Source: Xylocopa sonorina
Lineage: Eukaryota; Arthropoda; Insecta; Hymenoptera; Apidae
Direction of reading: 5' to 3'
DNA length: 64,000 nucleotides
Assembly (NCBI RefSeq): GCF_050948175.1
Contig: NW_027490117.1
Span: 1,302,001-1,366,000 of the forward strand
In this document: positions 22,493 to 36,090 of the stretch, in pieces
Layout of the letters: each line of letters opens with the position of its first letter
Position numbering within the stretch: the first letter of the stretch is position 1
Notes under the pieces: model-generated
Seen by the model: only the letters and a program-made list of their open reading frames with translations
The model's database searches: none
What the model was told of the DNA's origin: nothing
Translations under genes and position numbers: made by a program

Positions 22493-24925
22493 TTGCTTCG
22501 ATACGTAGACATCTGCAAACGCTATTTCCTTGCAAGGAAGTGTCGCATTTTCATTCATTTGAAGTGTAGACGAGGAATCCATAACACTTCGCAAATCATA
22601 TTATATCTTACCATGAAACGTAGAAATGAGATGCGATATCGCGTTTTAAGAAGCATTAGAACACTATTGCTACGATAAGTAGACATCTGTAAACGCTATT
22701 TCCTAGCAAGGAAGTGTCGCATTTACATTCATTTGAAGTGTAGACGAAGGATACATGACACTTCGCAAATCATATTATATCTTACCATGAAACATAGAAA
22801 TGAGATGCGATATCGCGTTTTAAGAATCATAAGAACTCTATTGCTGCGATACGTAGACATCTGCAAACGCTATTTCCTAGCGAGGATGTGTCGCATTCAC
22901 ATTCATTTGAAGTGTAGACGAGGAATACATAACACTTCGCAAATCATATTATATCTTACCATGAAACATAGAAATGAGATGCGATATCGCGTTTTAAGAA
23001 GCATTAGAAATCTATTGCTACGATACGTAGACATCTGCAAACGCTATTTCCTTGCTAGGAAGTGTCGCATTTACATTCATTTGAAGTGTAGACGAGGAAT
23101 ACATGACACTTCGCAACTCATATTATATCTTACCATGAAACCTAAAAATGAGATACGATATCGCGTTTAGGAAGCATTAGAAATCTATTGCTACGATACG
23201 TAGACATCTGCAAACGCTATATGCTTGCTAGGAAGTGTCGCATTTACATTCATTTGAAGTGTAGACGAGGAATACATGACACTTCGCAACTCATATTATA
23301 TCTTACCATGAGACCTAGAAATGAGATGCGATATCGCGTTTTAAGAAGCATTAGAAATCTATTCCTACGATACGTAGACATCAGCAAACGCTATTTCCTT
23401 GCAAGGAAGTGTCGCATTTACATTCATTTGAAGTGTAGACGAGGAATACATAACACTTCGCAAATCATATTATATCTTACCATGAAACAGAAATGAGATG
23501 CGATATCGCGTTTTAAGAAGCATTAGAACTCTATTGCTACGATACGTAGACATCTGCAAACGCTATTTCCTTGCAAGGAAGTGTCGTATTTACATTCATT
23601 TGAATCGTAGACGAGGTATGCATAACACTTCTCATTGAATATTATATCTTATCATGAAACATAGATATGAGATGCAATATCTCGTTTTAAGAAGCACTTG
23701 AACTCTATTGCTTCGATACGTAGACATCTGCAAACGTCATTTCCTTGCAAGGAAGTGTCGCATTTACGTTCATTTGAATCGTAGACGAGGAATGCATAAC
23801 ACTTCGCAATGAATATTATATCTTATCATGAAACATAGATATGAGATGCAATATATCGTTTTAAGAAGCATTTGAACTCTATTGCTTCGATACGTAGACA
23901 TCTGCAAACGCTATTTCCTAGCAAGGACGTGTCGCATTTACATTCACTTGAATAGTATACGAGGAATGCATAACACTTCGCAATGAATATTATATCTTAT
24001 CATGAAACATAGATATGAGACGCTATATCTCGTTTTAAGAAGCATTTGAACTCTATTGCTACGATACGTAGACATCTGCAAACGCTATTTCTTTGCAAGG
24101 AAGTGTCGCATTTACATTCATTTGAAGTGTAGACGAGGAATACATAACACTTCGCAAATCATATTATATCTTACATTGAAACATAGAAATGAGATGCGAT
24201 ATCGCGTTTTAAGAAGCATTAGAACTCTATTGCTACGATACGTAGACATCTGCAAGTGCTATTTCCTAGCGAGGAAGTGTCGCATTTACATTCATTTGAA
24301 TCGTAGACGAGGAATGCATAACACTTCGCAATGAATATTATATCTTATCATGAAACAGAGATATGAGATGCGATTTCGCGTTTTAAGAAGCATTAGAACT
24401 CTATTGCTACGATACGTAGACATCTGCAAGCGCTATTTCCTAGCGAGGAAGTGTCGCATTTACATTCATTTGAATCGTAGACGAGGAATGCATAGCACTT
24501 CGCAATGAATATTATATCTCATCATGAAATATAGAAATGAGATGAGATATCGCGTTTTAAGAAGCATTAGAACTCTATTGCTACGATACGTAGACATCTG
24601 CAAACGCTATTTCCTTGCAAGGAAGTGTCGCATTTACATTCATTTGAATCGTAGACGAGGAATACATAACACTTCTCATTGAATATTATATCTTATCATG
24701 AAACATAGATATGAGATGCAATATCTCGTTTTAAGAAGCACTTGAGCTCTATTGCTTCGATACGTAGACATCTGCAAACGTCATTTCCTTGCAAGGAAGT
24801 GTCGCATTTACGTTCATTTGAATCGTAGACGAGGAATGCATAACACTTCGCAATGAATATTATATCTTATCATGAAACATAGATATGAGATGCAATATAT
24901 CGTTTTAAGAAGCATTTGAACTCTA
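22493..24925 (+). repeat. 14-unit HOR, copy 1 (2433 bp)
   Basis: This copy is 14 x 174 less 3 bp. The missing bases are the GCGTTTAGGAAGC deletion at about 23161 and the GAAACAGAAATG deletion at 23484. It has one unit (with CCTAAAAATGAGATACG) that copy 2 lacks, and lacks one unit that copy 2 has (the CATCTGCAGACGC unit before GGACGTGTCGC near 23.9 kb). Confidence 0.9.
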
Positions 24926-27359
24926 TTGCTTCGATACGTAGACATCTGCAAACGCTATTTCCTTGCAAGGAAGTGTCGCATTTTCATTCATTTGAAGTGT
25001 AGACGAGGAATCCATAACACTTCGCAAATCATATTATATCTTACCATGAAACGTAGAAATGAGATGCGATATCGCGTTTTAAGAAGCATTAGAACACTAT
25101 TGCTACGATAAGTAGACATCTGTAAACGCTATTTCCTAGCAAGGAAGTGTCGCATTTACATTCATTTGAAGTGTAGACGAAGGATACATGACACTTCGCA
25201 AATCATATTATATCTTACCATGAAACATAGAAATGAGATGCGATATCGCGTTTTAAGAATCATAAGAACTCTATTGCTGCGATACGTAGACATCTGCAAA
25301 CGCTATTTCCTAGCGAGGATGTGTCGCATTCACATTCATTTGAAGTGTAGACGAGGAATACATAACACTTCGCAAATCATATTATATCTTACCATGAAAC
25401 ATAGAAATGAGATGCGATATCGCGTTTTAAGAAGCATTAGAAATCTATTGCTACGATACGTAGACATCTGCAAACGCTATTTCCTTGCTAGGAAGTGTCG
25501 CATTTACATTCATTTGAAGTGTAGACGAGGAATACATGACACTTCGCAACTCATATTATATCTTACCATGAGACCTAGAAATGAGATGCGATATCGCGTT
25601 TTAAGAAGCATTAGAAATCTATTCCTACGATACGTAGACATCAGCAAACGCTATTTCCTTGCAAGGAAGTGTCGCATTTACATTCATTTGAAGTGTAGAC
25701 GAGGAATACATAACACTTCGCAAATCATATTATATCTTACCATGAAACAGAAATGAGATGCGATATCGCGTTTTAAGAAGCATTAGAACTCTATTGCTAC
25801 GATACGTAGACATCTGCAAACGCTATTTCCTTGCAAGGAAGTGTCGTATTTACATTCATTTGAATCGTAGACGAGGAATGCATAACACTTCTCATTGAAT
25901 ATTATATCTTATCATGAAACATAGATATGAGATGCAATATCTCGTTTTAAGAAGCACTTGAACTCTATTGCTTCGATACGTAGACATCTGCAAACGTCAT
26001 TTCCTTGCAAGGAAGTGTCGCATTTACGTTCATTTGAATCGTAGACGAGGAATGCATAACACTTCGCAATGAATATTATATCTTATCATGAAACATAGAT
26101 ATGAGATGCAATATATCGTTTTAAGAAGCATTTGAACTCTATTGCTTCGATACGTAGACATCTGCAAACGCTATTTCCTTGCAAGGAAGTGTCGCATTTT
26201 CATTCATTTGAAGTGTAGACGAGGAATACATAACACCTCGCAAATCATATTATATCTTACCATTAAACATAGAAATGAGATGCGATATCGCGTTTTAAGA
26301 AGCATTGGAACTCTATTGCTACGATACGTAGACATCTGCAGACGCTATTTCCTAGCAAGGACGTGTCGCATTTACATTCACTTGAATAGTATACGAGGAA
26401 TGCATAACACTTCGCAATGAATATTATATCTTATCATGAAACATAGATATGAGACGCTATATCTCGTTTTAAGAAGCATTTGAACTCTATTGCTACGATA
26501 CGTAGACATCTGCAAACGCTATTTCTTTGCAAGGAAGTGTCGCATTTACATTCATTTGAAGTGTAGACGAGGAATACATAACACTTCGCAAATCATATTA
26601 TATCTTACATTGAAACATAGAAATGAGATGCGATATCGCGTTTTAAGAAGCATTAGAACTCTATTGCTACGATACGTAGACATCTGCAAGTGCTATTTCC
26701 TAGCGAGGAAGTGTCGCATTTACATTCATTTGAATCGTAGACGAGGAATGCATAACACTTCGCAATGAATATTATATCTTATCATGAAACAGAGATATGA
26801 GATGCGATTTCGCGTTTTAAGAAGCATTAGAACTCTATTGCTACGATACGTAGACATCTGCAAGCGCTATTTCCTAGCGAGGAAGTGTCGCATTTACATT
26901 CATTTGAATCGTAGACGAGGAATGCATAGCACTTCGCAATGAATATTATATCTCATCATGAAATATAGAAATGAGATGAGATATCGCGTTTTAAGAAGCA
27001 TTAGAACTCTATTGCTACGATACGTAGACATCTGCAAACGCTATTTCCTTGCAAGGAAGTGTCGCATTTACATTCATTTGAATCGTAGACGAGGAATGCA
27101 TAACACTTCTCATTGAATATTATATCTTATCATGAAACATAGATATGAGATGCAATATCTCGTTTTAAGAAGCACTTGAGCTCTATTGCTTCGATACGTA
27201 GACATCTGCAAACGTCATTTCCTTGCAAGGAAGTGTCGCATTTACGTTCATTTGAATCGTAGACGAGGAATGCATAACACTTCGCAATGAATATTATATC
27301 TTATCATGAAACATAGATATGAGATGCAATATATCGTTTTAAGAAGCATTTGAACTCTA
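24926..27359 (+). repeat. 14-unit HOR, copy 2 (2434 bp)
   Basis: This copy is 14 x 174 less 2 bp, the 2 bp being the GAAACAGAAATG deletion at 25744. It matches copy 1 apart from the exchange of one unit for another and scattered substitutions. A private change is CATTAAACATAG near 26262. Confidence 0.9.
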
Positions 27360-29420
27360 TTGCTTCGATACGTAGACATCTGCAAACGCTATTTCCTTGC
27401 AAGGAAGTGTCGCATTTTCATTCATTTGAAGTGTAGACGAGGAATCCATAACACTTCGCCAATCATATTATATCTTACCATGAAACGTAGAAATGAGATG
27501 CGATATCGCGTTTTAAGAAGCATTAGAACACTATTGCTACGATAAGTAGACATCTGTAAACGCTATTTCCTAGCAAGGAAGTGTCGCATTTACATTCATT
27601 TGAAGTGTAGACGAAGGATACATGACACTTCGCAAATCATATTATATCTTACCATGAAACATAGAAATGAGATGCGATATCGCGTTTTAAGAATCATAAG
27701 AACTCTATTGCTGCGATACGTAGACATCTGCAAACGCTATTTCCTAGCGAGGATGTGTCGCATTCACATTCATTTGAAGTGTAGACGAGGAATACATAAC
27801 ACTTCGCAAATCATATTATATCTTACCATGAAACATAGAAATGAGATGCGATATCGCGTTTTAAGAAGCATTAGAAATCTATTGCTACGATACGTAGACA
27901 TCTGCAAACGCTATTTCCTTGCTAGGAAGTGTCGCATTTACATTCATTTGAAGTGTAGACGAGGAATACATGACACTTCGCAACTCATATTATATCTTAC
28001 CATGAAACCTAAAAATGAGATACGATATCGCGTTTAGGAAGCATTAGAAATCTATTGCTACGATACGTAGACATCTGCAAACGCTATATGCTTGCTAGGA
28101 AGTGTCGCATTTACATTCATTTGAAGTGTAGACGAGGAATACATGACACTTCGCAACTCATATTATATCTTACCATGAGACCTAGAAATGAGATGCGATA
28201 TCGCGTTTTAAGAAGCATTAGAAATCTATTCCTACGATACGTAGACATCAGCAAACGCTATTTCCTTGCAAGGAAGTGTCGCATTTACATTCATTTGAAG
28301 TGTAGACGAGGAATACATAACACTTCGCAAATCATATTATATCTTACCATGAAACAGAAATGAGATGCGATATCGCGTTTTAAGAAGCATTAGAACTCTA
28401 TTGCTACGATACGTAGACATCTGCAAACGCTATTTCCTTGCAAGGAAGTGTCGTATTTACATTCATTTGAATCGTAGACGAGGAATGCATAACACTTCTC
28501 ATTGAATATTATATCTTATCATGAAACATAGATATGAGATGCAATATCTCGTTTTAAGAAGCACTTGAACTCTATTGCTTCGATACGTAGACATCTGCAA
28601 ACGTCATTTCCTTGCAAGGAAGTGTCGCATTTACGTTCATTTGAATCGTAGACGAGGAATGCATAACACTTCGCAATGAATATTATATCTTATCATGAAA
28701 CATAGATATGAGATGCAATATATCGTTTTAAGAAGCATTTGAACTCTATTGCTTCGATACGTAGACATCTGCAAACGCTATTTCCTTGCAAGGAAGTGTC
28801 GCATTTTCATTCATTTGAAGTGTAGACGAGGAATACATAACACCTCGCAAATCATATTATATCTTACCATGAAACATAGAAATGAGATGCGATATCGCGT
28901 TTTAAGAAGCATTGGAACTCTATTGCTACGATACGTAGACATCTGCAGACGCTATTTCCTAGCAAGGACGTGTCGCATTTACATTCACTTGAATAGTATA
29001 CGAGGAATGCATAACACTTCGCAATGAATATTATATCTTATCATGAAACATAGATATGAGACGCTATATCTCGTTTTAAGAAGCATTTGAACTCTATTGC
29101 TACGATACGTAGACATCTGCAAACGCTATTTCTTTGCAAGGAAGTGTCGCATTTACATTCATTTGAAGTGTAGACGAGGAATACATAACACTTCGCAAAT
29201 CATATTATATCTTACATTGAAACATAGAAATGAGATGCGATATCGCGTTTTAAGAAGCATTAGAACTCTATTGCTACGATACGTAGACATCTGCAAGTGC
29301 TATTTCCTAGCGAGGAAGTGTCGCATTTACACTCATTTGAATCGTAGACGAGGAATGCATAACACTTCGCAATGAATATTATATCTTATCATGAAACAGA
29401 GATATGAGATGCGATTTCGC
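27360..29420 (+). repeat. 15-unit HOR, copy 3 (incomplete)
   Basis: This copy has both of the units that copies 1 and 2 each lack one of. Its internal markers lie 2607 bp from those of copy 2 (15 x 174 less 3). It carries both deletions, at about 28028 and 28351. It breaks off near 29.42 kb at a GAATTCTATTGC unit with CAATCGATATTTCC. Confidence 0.88.
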
Positions 29421-30260
29421 GTTTTAAGAAGCATTAGAATTCTATTGCTACGATAGGTAGACATCTGCAATCGATATTTCCTTGCAAGGAAGTGTCGCAT
29501 TTACATTCATTTGAATCGTAGACAAGGAATGCATAACACTTCGCAATGAATATTATATCTTATCATGACACATATATATGAGATGCAAAATCTCGTTTTA
29601 AGAAGCATTTGAACTCTATTGCTGCGATACGTGGACATCTGCAAACGCTATTTCCTAGCGAGGAAGTATCACATTCACATTCATTTGAAGTGTAGACGAG
29701 GAATACATAACACTTCGCAAATCGTATTATATCTTACCATGAAACATAGAAATGAGATGCGATATCGCGTTTTAAGAAGCATTAGAACTCTATCGCTACG
29801 ATAACTAGACATCTGCAGACGCTATTTCCTAGCAAGGCAGTGTCGCATTTACATTCATTTGAAGTGTAGACGAGGAATACATAACACTTCGCAAATCATA
29901 TTATATCTAACCATGAAACGTAGAAATGAGATGCGATATCGCGTTTTAAGAAGCATTAGAACACTATTGCTGCGATAGGTAGACATCTGTAAACGCTATT
30001 TCCTAGCAAGGAAGTGTCGCATTTACATTCACTTGAATCGTATACGAGGAATGCATAACACTTCGCAATGAATATTATATCTTATCATGAAACATAGATA
30101 TGAGACGCTATATCTCGTTTTAAGAAGCATTTGAACTCTATTGCTACGATACGTAGACATCTGCAAACGCTATTTCCTTGCAAGGAAGTGTTGCATTTAC
30201 ATTCATTTGAATCGTAGACGAGGAATGCATAACACTTCGCAATGAATATTACATCTTATC
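29421..30260 (+). repeat. Transitional satellite units between two HOR domains
   Basis: About five units that mix markers of neighbouring HOR families: CAATCGATATTTCC, GATGCAAAATCTCG (seen at 10-20 kb), AAGGCAGTGTCGC and GTATACGAGG. No non-satellite sequence is present. Confidence 0.85.
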
Positions 30261-32520
30261 ATGAAACCTAGAAATGAGATGCGATATCGCGTTTTAAGAA
30301 GCATTAGAAAGCTATTGCTACGATACGTAGACATCTGCAAACGCTATTTCCTTGCAAGGAAGTGTCGCATCTACATTCATTTGAAGTGTAGACGCGGAAT
30401 ACATAACACTTCGCAAATCATATTATATCTTACCATGAAAAATAGAAATGAGATGCGATATCGCGTTTTAAGAAGCATTAGAACTCTACCGCTACGATAC
30501 ATAGACATCTGCAGACTCTATTTCCTCGCAAGGAAGTGTCGCATTTATATTCATTTGAAGTGTAGACGAGGAATACATAACACTTCGCAAATCATATTAT
30601 ATCTTACCATGAAACATAGAAATGAGATGCGATATCGCGTTTTAAGAAGCATTAGGACTCTATCGCTACGATACCTAGACATCTGCAGACGCTATTTCCT
30701 AGCAAGGAAGTGTCGCATTTACATTCCTTTGAAGTGTAGACGAGGAATACATAACACTTCGAAAATCATATTATATCTTACCATGAAACATAGAAATGAG
30801 TTGCGATATAGCGTTTTAAGAAGCATTAGAAATCTATTGCTACGATACGTAGACATCTGCAAAGGCTATTTCCTTGCTAGGAAGTGTCGCATTTACATTC
30901 ATTTGAAGTGTAGACGAGGAATACATGACACTTCTCAAATCATATTATATCTTACCATAAGACATAGAAATGAGTTGCGATATCGCGTTTTAAGAATCAT
31001 AAAAACTATTGCTACGATACCTAGACATCTGGAGACGCTATTTCCTAGCAAGGAAGTGTCGCATTTACATTCATTAGAAGTGTAGACGAGGAATACATAA
31101 CACTTCGCAAATCATATTATATCTTACCATGAAACATTTGAAATGAGATGCGATATCGCGTTTTAAGAATCATAAGAACTCTATTGCAACGATAGGTAGA
31201 CATCTGCAAACGCTATTTCCTTGCAAGGAAGTGTCGCATTTATATTCATTTGAAGTGCAGACGAGGAATACATAACACTTCGCAAATCATATTATATCTT
31301 ACCATGAAACATAGGAATGAGATGCGATATCGCGTTTTAAGAAGCATTAGAACTCTATTGCTACGATACCTAGACATCTGCAAACGCTATTTCCTTGCAA
31401 GGAAGTGTCGCATTTACATTCATTGAATGGTAGACGAGGAATGCATAACACGTCGCAATGAATATCATATCTTATCATGAAACATAGATATGGGATGCAA
31501 TATCTCGGTTTAAGAAGCATTAGTACTCTATTGCTACGATACGTTGACATCTGCAGACGCTATTTCCTAGCAAGGCAGTGTCGCATTTACATTCATTTGA
31601 AGTGTAGACGAGGAATACATAACACTTCGCAAATCATATTATATCTAACCATGAAACGTAGAAATGAGATGCAATATCGCGTTTTAAGAAGCATTAGAAC
31701 ACTATTGCTACGATAGGTAGACATCTGTAAACGCTATTTCCTAGCAAGGAAGTGTCGCATTTACATTCACTTGAATCGTATACGAGGAATGCATAACACT
31801 TCGCAATGAATATTATATCTTATCATGAAACATAGATATGAGACGCTATATCTCGTTTTAAGAAGCATTTGAACTCTATTGCTACGATACGTAGACATCT
31901 GCAAACGCTATTTCTTTGCAAGGAAGTGTCGCATTTACATTCATTTGAAGTGTAGACGAGGAATACATAACACTTCGCAAATCATATTATATCTTACCAT
32001 GAAACATAGAAATGAGATGCGATATCGCGTTTTAAGAAGCATTAGAACTCTATTGCTACGATACGTAGACATCTGCAAGTGCTATTTCCTAGCGAGGAAG
32101 TGTCGCATTTACATTCATTTGAATCGTAGACGAGGAATGCATAACACTTCGCAATGAATATTATTTCTTATCATGAAACAGAGATATGAGATGCGATATC
32201 GCGTTTTAAGAAGCATTAGAATTCTATTGCTACGATAGGTAGACATCTGCAATCGATATTTCCTTCCAAGGAAGTGTCGCATTTACATTCATTTGAATCG
32301 TAGACGAGGAATGCATAACACTTCGCAAATCATATTATATCTTATCATGACACATAGATATGAGATGCAATATCTCGTTTTAAGAAGCACTAGAACCCTA
32401 TTGCTACGATAGGTAGACATCTGCAAACGCTATTTCCTTGCAAGGAAGTGTTGCATTTACATTCATTTGAATCGTAGACGAGGAATGCATAACACTTCGC
32501 AATGAATATTACATCTTATC
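30261..32520 (+). repeat. 13-unit HOR, copy 1 (2260 bp)
   Basis: This starts at a chimeric unit with CATGAAACCTAGAAATGAG. Its length is 13 x 174 less 2 bp, from a missing CT at about 31006 (AAAACTATTGC against AAAACTCTATTGC), an extra base at 31131 (GAAACATTTGAAATG) and a missing T at 31417. The 2 bp loss and the CTGGAGACGC following it are private to this copy. Confidence 0.9.
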
Positions 32521-34608
32521 ATGAAACCTAGAAATGAGATGCGATATCGCGTTTTAAGAAGCATTAGAAAGCTATTGCTACGATACGTAGACATCTGCAA
32601 ACGCTATTTCCTTGCAAGGAAGTGTCGCATCTACATTCATTTGAAGTGTAGACGCGGAATACATAACACTTCGCAAATCATATTATATCTTACCATGAAA
32701 AATAGAAATGAGATGCGATATCGCGTTTTAAGAAGCATTAGAACTCTACCGCTACGATACATAGACATCTGCAGACGCTATTTCCTCGCAAGGAAGTGTC
32801 GCATTTATATTCATTTGAAGTGTAGACGAGGAATACATAACACTTCGCAAATCATATTATATCTTACCATGAAACATAGAAATGAGATGCGATATCGCGT
32901 TTTAAGAAGCATTAGGACTCTATCGCTACGATACCTAGACATCTGCAGACGCTATTTCCTAGCAAGGAAGTGTCGCATTTACATTCCTTTGAAGTGTAGA
33001 CGAGGAATACATAACACTTCGCAAATCATATTATATCTTACCATGAAACATAGAAATGAGTTGCGATATAGCGTTTTAAGAAGCATTAGAAATCTATTGC
33101 TACGATACGTAGACATCTGCAAAGGCTATTTCCTTGCTAGGAAGTGTCGCATTTACATTCATTTGAAGTGTAGACGAGGAATACATGACACTTCTCAAAT
33201 CATATTATATCTTACCATAAGACATAGAAATGAGTTGCGATATCGCGTTTTAAGAATCATAAAAACTCTATTGCTACGATATGTAGACATCTGCAAACGC
33301 TATTTCCTAGCGAGGAAGTGTCGCATTCACATTCATTTGAAGTGTAGACGAGGAATACATAACACTTCGCAAATCATATTATATCTTACCATGAAACATT
33401 TGAAATGAGATGCGATATCGCGTTTTAAGAATCATAAGAACTCTATTGCAACGATAGGTAGACATCTGCAAACGCTATTTCCTTGCAAGGAAGTGTCGCA
33501 TTTATATTCATTTGAAGTGCAGACGAGGAATACATAACACTTCGCAAATCATATTATATCTTACCATGAAACATAGGAATGAGATGCGATATCGCGTTTT
33601 AAGAAGCATTAGAACTCTATTGCTACGATACCTAGACATCTGCAAACGCTATTTCCTTGCAAGGAAGTGTCGCATTTACATTCATTGAATGGTAGACGAG
33701 GAATGCATAACACTTCGCAATGAATATCATATCTTATCATGAAACATAGATATGGGATGCAATATCTCGGTTTAAGAAGCATTAGTACTCTATTGCTACG
33801 ATACGTTGACATCTGCAGACGCTATTTCCTAGCAAGGCAGTGTCGCATTTACATTCATTTGAAGTGTAGACGAGGAATACATAACACTTCGCAAATCATA
33901 TTATATCTAACCATGAAACGCAGAAATGAGATGCAATATCGCGTTTTAAGAAGCATTAGAACACTATTGCTACGATAGGTAGACATCTGTAAACGCTATT
34001 TCCTAGCAAGGAAGTGTCGCATTTATATTCACTTGAATCGTATACGAGGAATGCATAACACTTCGCAATGAATATTATATCTTATCATGAAACATAGATA
34101 TGAGACGCTATATCTCGTTTTAAGAAGCATTTGATCTCTATTGCTACGATACGTAGACATCTGCAAACGCTATTTCTTTGCAAGGAAGTGTCGCATTTAC
34201 ATTCATTTGAAGTGTAGACGAGGAATACATAACACTTCGCAAATCATATTATATCTTACCATGAAACATAGAAATGAGATGCGATATCGCGTTTTAAGAA
34301 GCATTAGAACTCTATTGCTACGATACGTAGACATCTGCAAGTGCTATTTCCTAGCGAGGAAGTGTCGCATTTACATTCATTTGAATCGTAGACGAGGAAT
34401 GCATAACACTTCGCAATGAATATTATTTCTTATCATGACACATAGATATGAGATGCAATATCTCGTTTTAAGAAGCACTAGAACCCTATTGCTACGATAG
34501 GTAGACATCTGCAAACGCTATTTCCTTGCAAGGAAGTGCTGCATTTACATTCATTTGAATCGTAGACGAGGAATGCATAACACTTCGCAATGAATATTAC
34601 ATCTTATC
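32521..34608 (+). repeat. 12-unit HOR, copy 2 (2088 bp)
   Basis: This copy matches the previous one but lacks one unit near 34.43 kb, which explains 2088 against 2262 bp. Indel markers at 33393 and 33679 cancel. From about 32905 onward it is also the left member of a near-identical pair with 39692 onward (offset 6787). Confidence 0.9.
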
Positions 34609-36090
34609 ATGAAACCTAGAAATGAGATGCGATATCGCGTTTTAAGAAGCATTAGAAAGCTATTGCTACGATACGTAGACATCTGCAAACGCTATTTCCT
34701 TGCAAGGAAGTGTCGCATCTACATTCATTTGAAGTGTAGACGCGGAATACATAACACTTCGCAAATCATATTATATCTTACCATGAAAAATAGAAATGAG
34801 ATGCGATATCGCGTTTTAAGAAGCATTAGAACTCTACCGCTACGATACATAGACATCTGCAGACGCTATTTCCTCGCAAGGAAGTGTCGCATTTATATTC
34901 ATTTGAAGTGTAGACGTGGAATACATAACACTTCGCAAATCATATTATATCTTACCATGAAACATAGAAATGAGATGCGATATCGCGTTTTAAGAAGCAT
35001 TAGGACTCTATCGCTACGATACCTAGACATCTGCAGACGCTATTTCCTAGCAGGGAAGTGTCGCATTTACATTCCTTTGAAGTGTAGACGAGGAATACAT
35101 AACACTTCGCAAATCATATTATATCTTACCATGAAACATAGAAATGAGTTGCGATATAGCGTTTTAAGAAGCATTAGAAATCTATTGCTACGATACGTAG
35201 ACATCTGCAAAGGCTATTTCCTTGCTAGGAAGTGTCGCATTTACATTCATTTGAAGTGTAGACGAGGAATACATGACACTTCTCAAATCATATTATATCT
35301 TACCATAAGACATAGAAATGAGTTGCGATATCGCGTTTTAAGAATCATAAAAACTCTATTGCTACGATATGTAGACATCTGCAAACGCTATTTCCTAGCG
35401 AGGAAGTGTCGCATTCACATTCATTTGAAGTGTAGACGAGGAATACATAACACTTCGCAAATCATATTATATCTTACTATGAAACATAGAAATGAGTTGC
35501 GATATAGCGTTTTAAGAAGCATTAGAAATCTATTGCTACGATACGTAGACATCTGCAAAGGCTATTTCCTTGCTAGGAAGTGTCGCATTTACATTCATTT
35601 GAAGTGTAGACGAGGAATACATGACACTTCTCAAATCATATTATATCTTACCATGAAACATAGAAATGAGATGCGATATCGCGTTTTAAGAATCATAAGA
35701 ACTCTATTGCTATGAAACGTAGACAACTGCAAAAGCTATTTCTTTCCAAGGAAGTGTCGCATTTACATTCATTCGAAGTGTAGACGAGGAATACATAACA
35801 CTTCGCAAATAATATTATATCTTACCATGAAACATAGAAATGAGATGCGATATCGCGTTTTAAGAAGCATTAGGACTCTATCGCAACGATACCTAGACAT
35901 CTGCAAACGCTATTTCCTAGCAAGGAAGTGTCGCATTTACATTCCTTTGAAGTGTAGGCGAGGAATACATAACACTTCGCAAATCATATTATATCTTACC
36001 ATAAGACATAGAAATGAGTTGCGATATCGCGTTTTAAGAATCATAAGAACTCTATTGCTACGATATGTAGACATCTGCAAACGCTATTTC
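32905..36090 (+). repeat. 3.2 kb duplicated block, left copy (offset 6787)
   Basis: This block recurs at about 39692-42877. The offset is 39 units plus 1 bp, explained by two extra bases (36177 and 40180) and one missing base (40466). I see at least four substitutions between copies: GAAACGCAG/GAAACGTAG near 33917, GTGCTGC/GTGTTGC near 34538, GACGTGG/GACGAGG near 34915 and CGCAACG/CGCTACG near 35882. That is well above 99% identity by eye. Confidence 0.88.
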
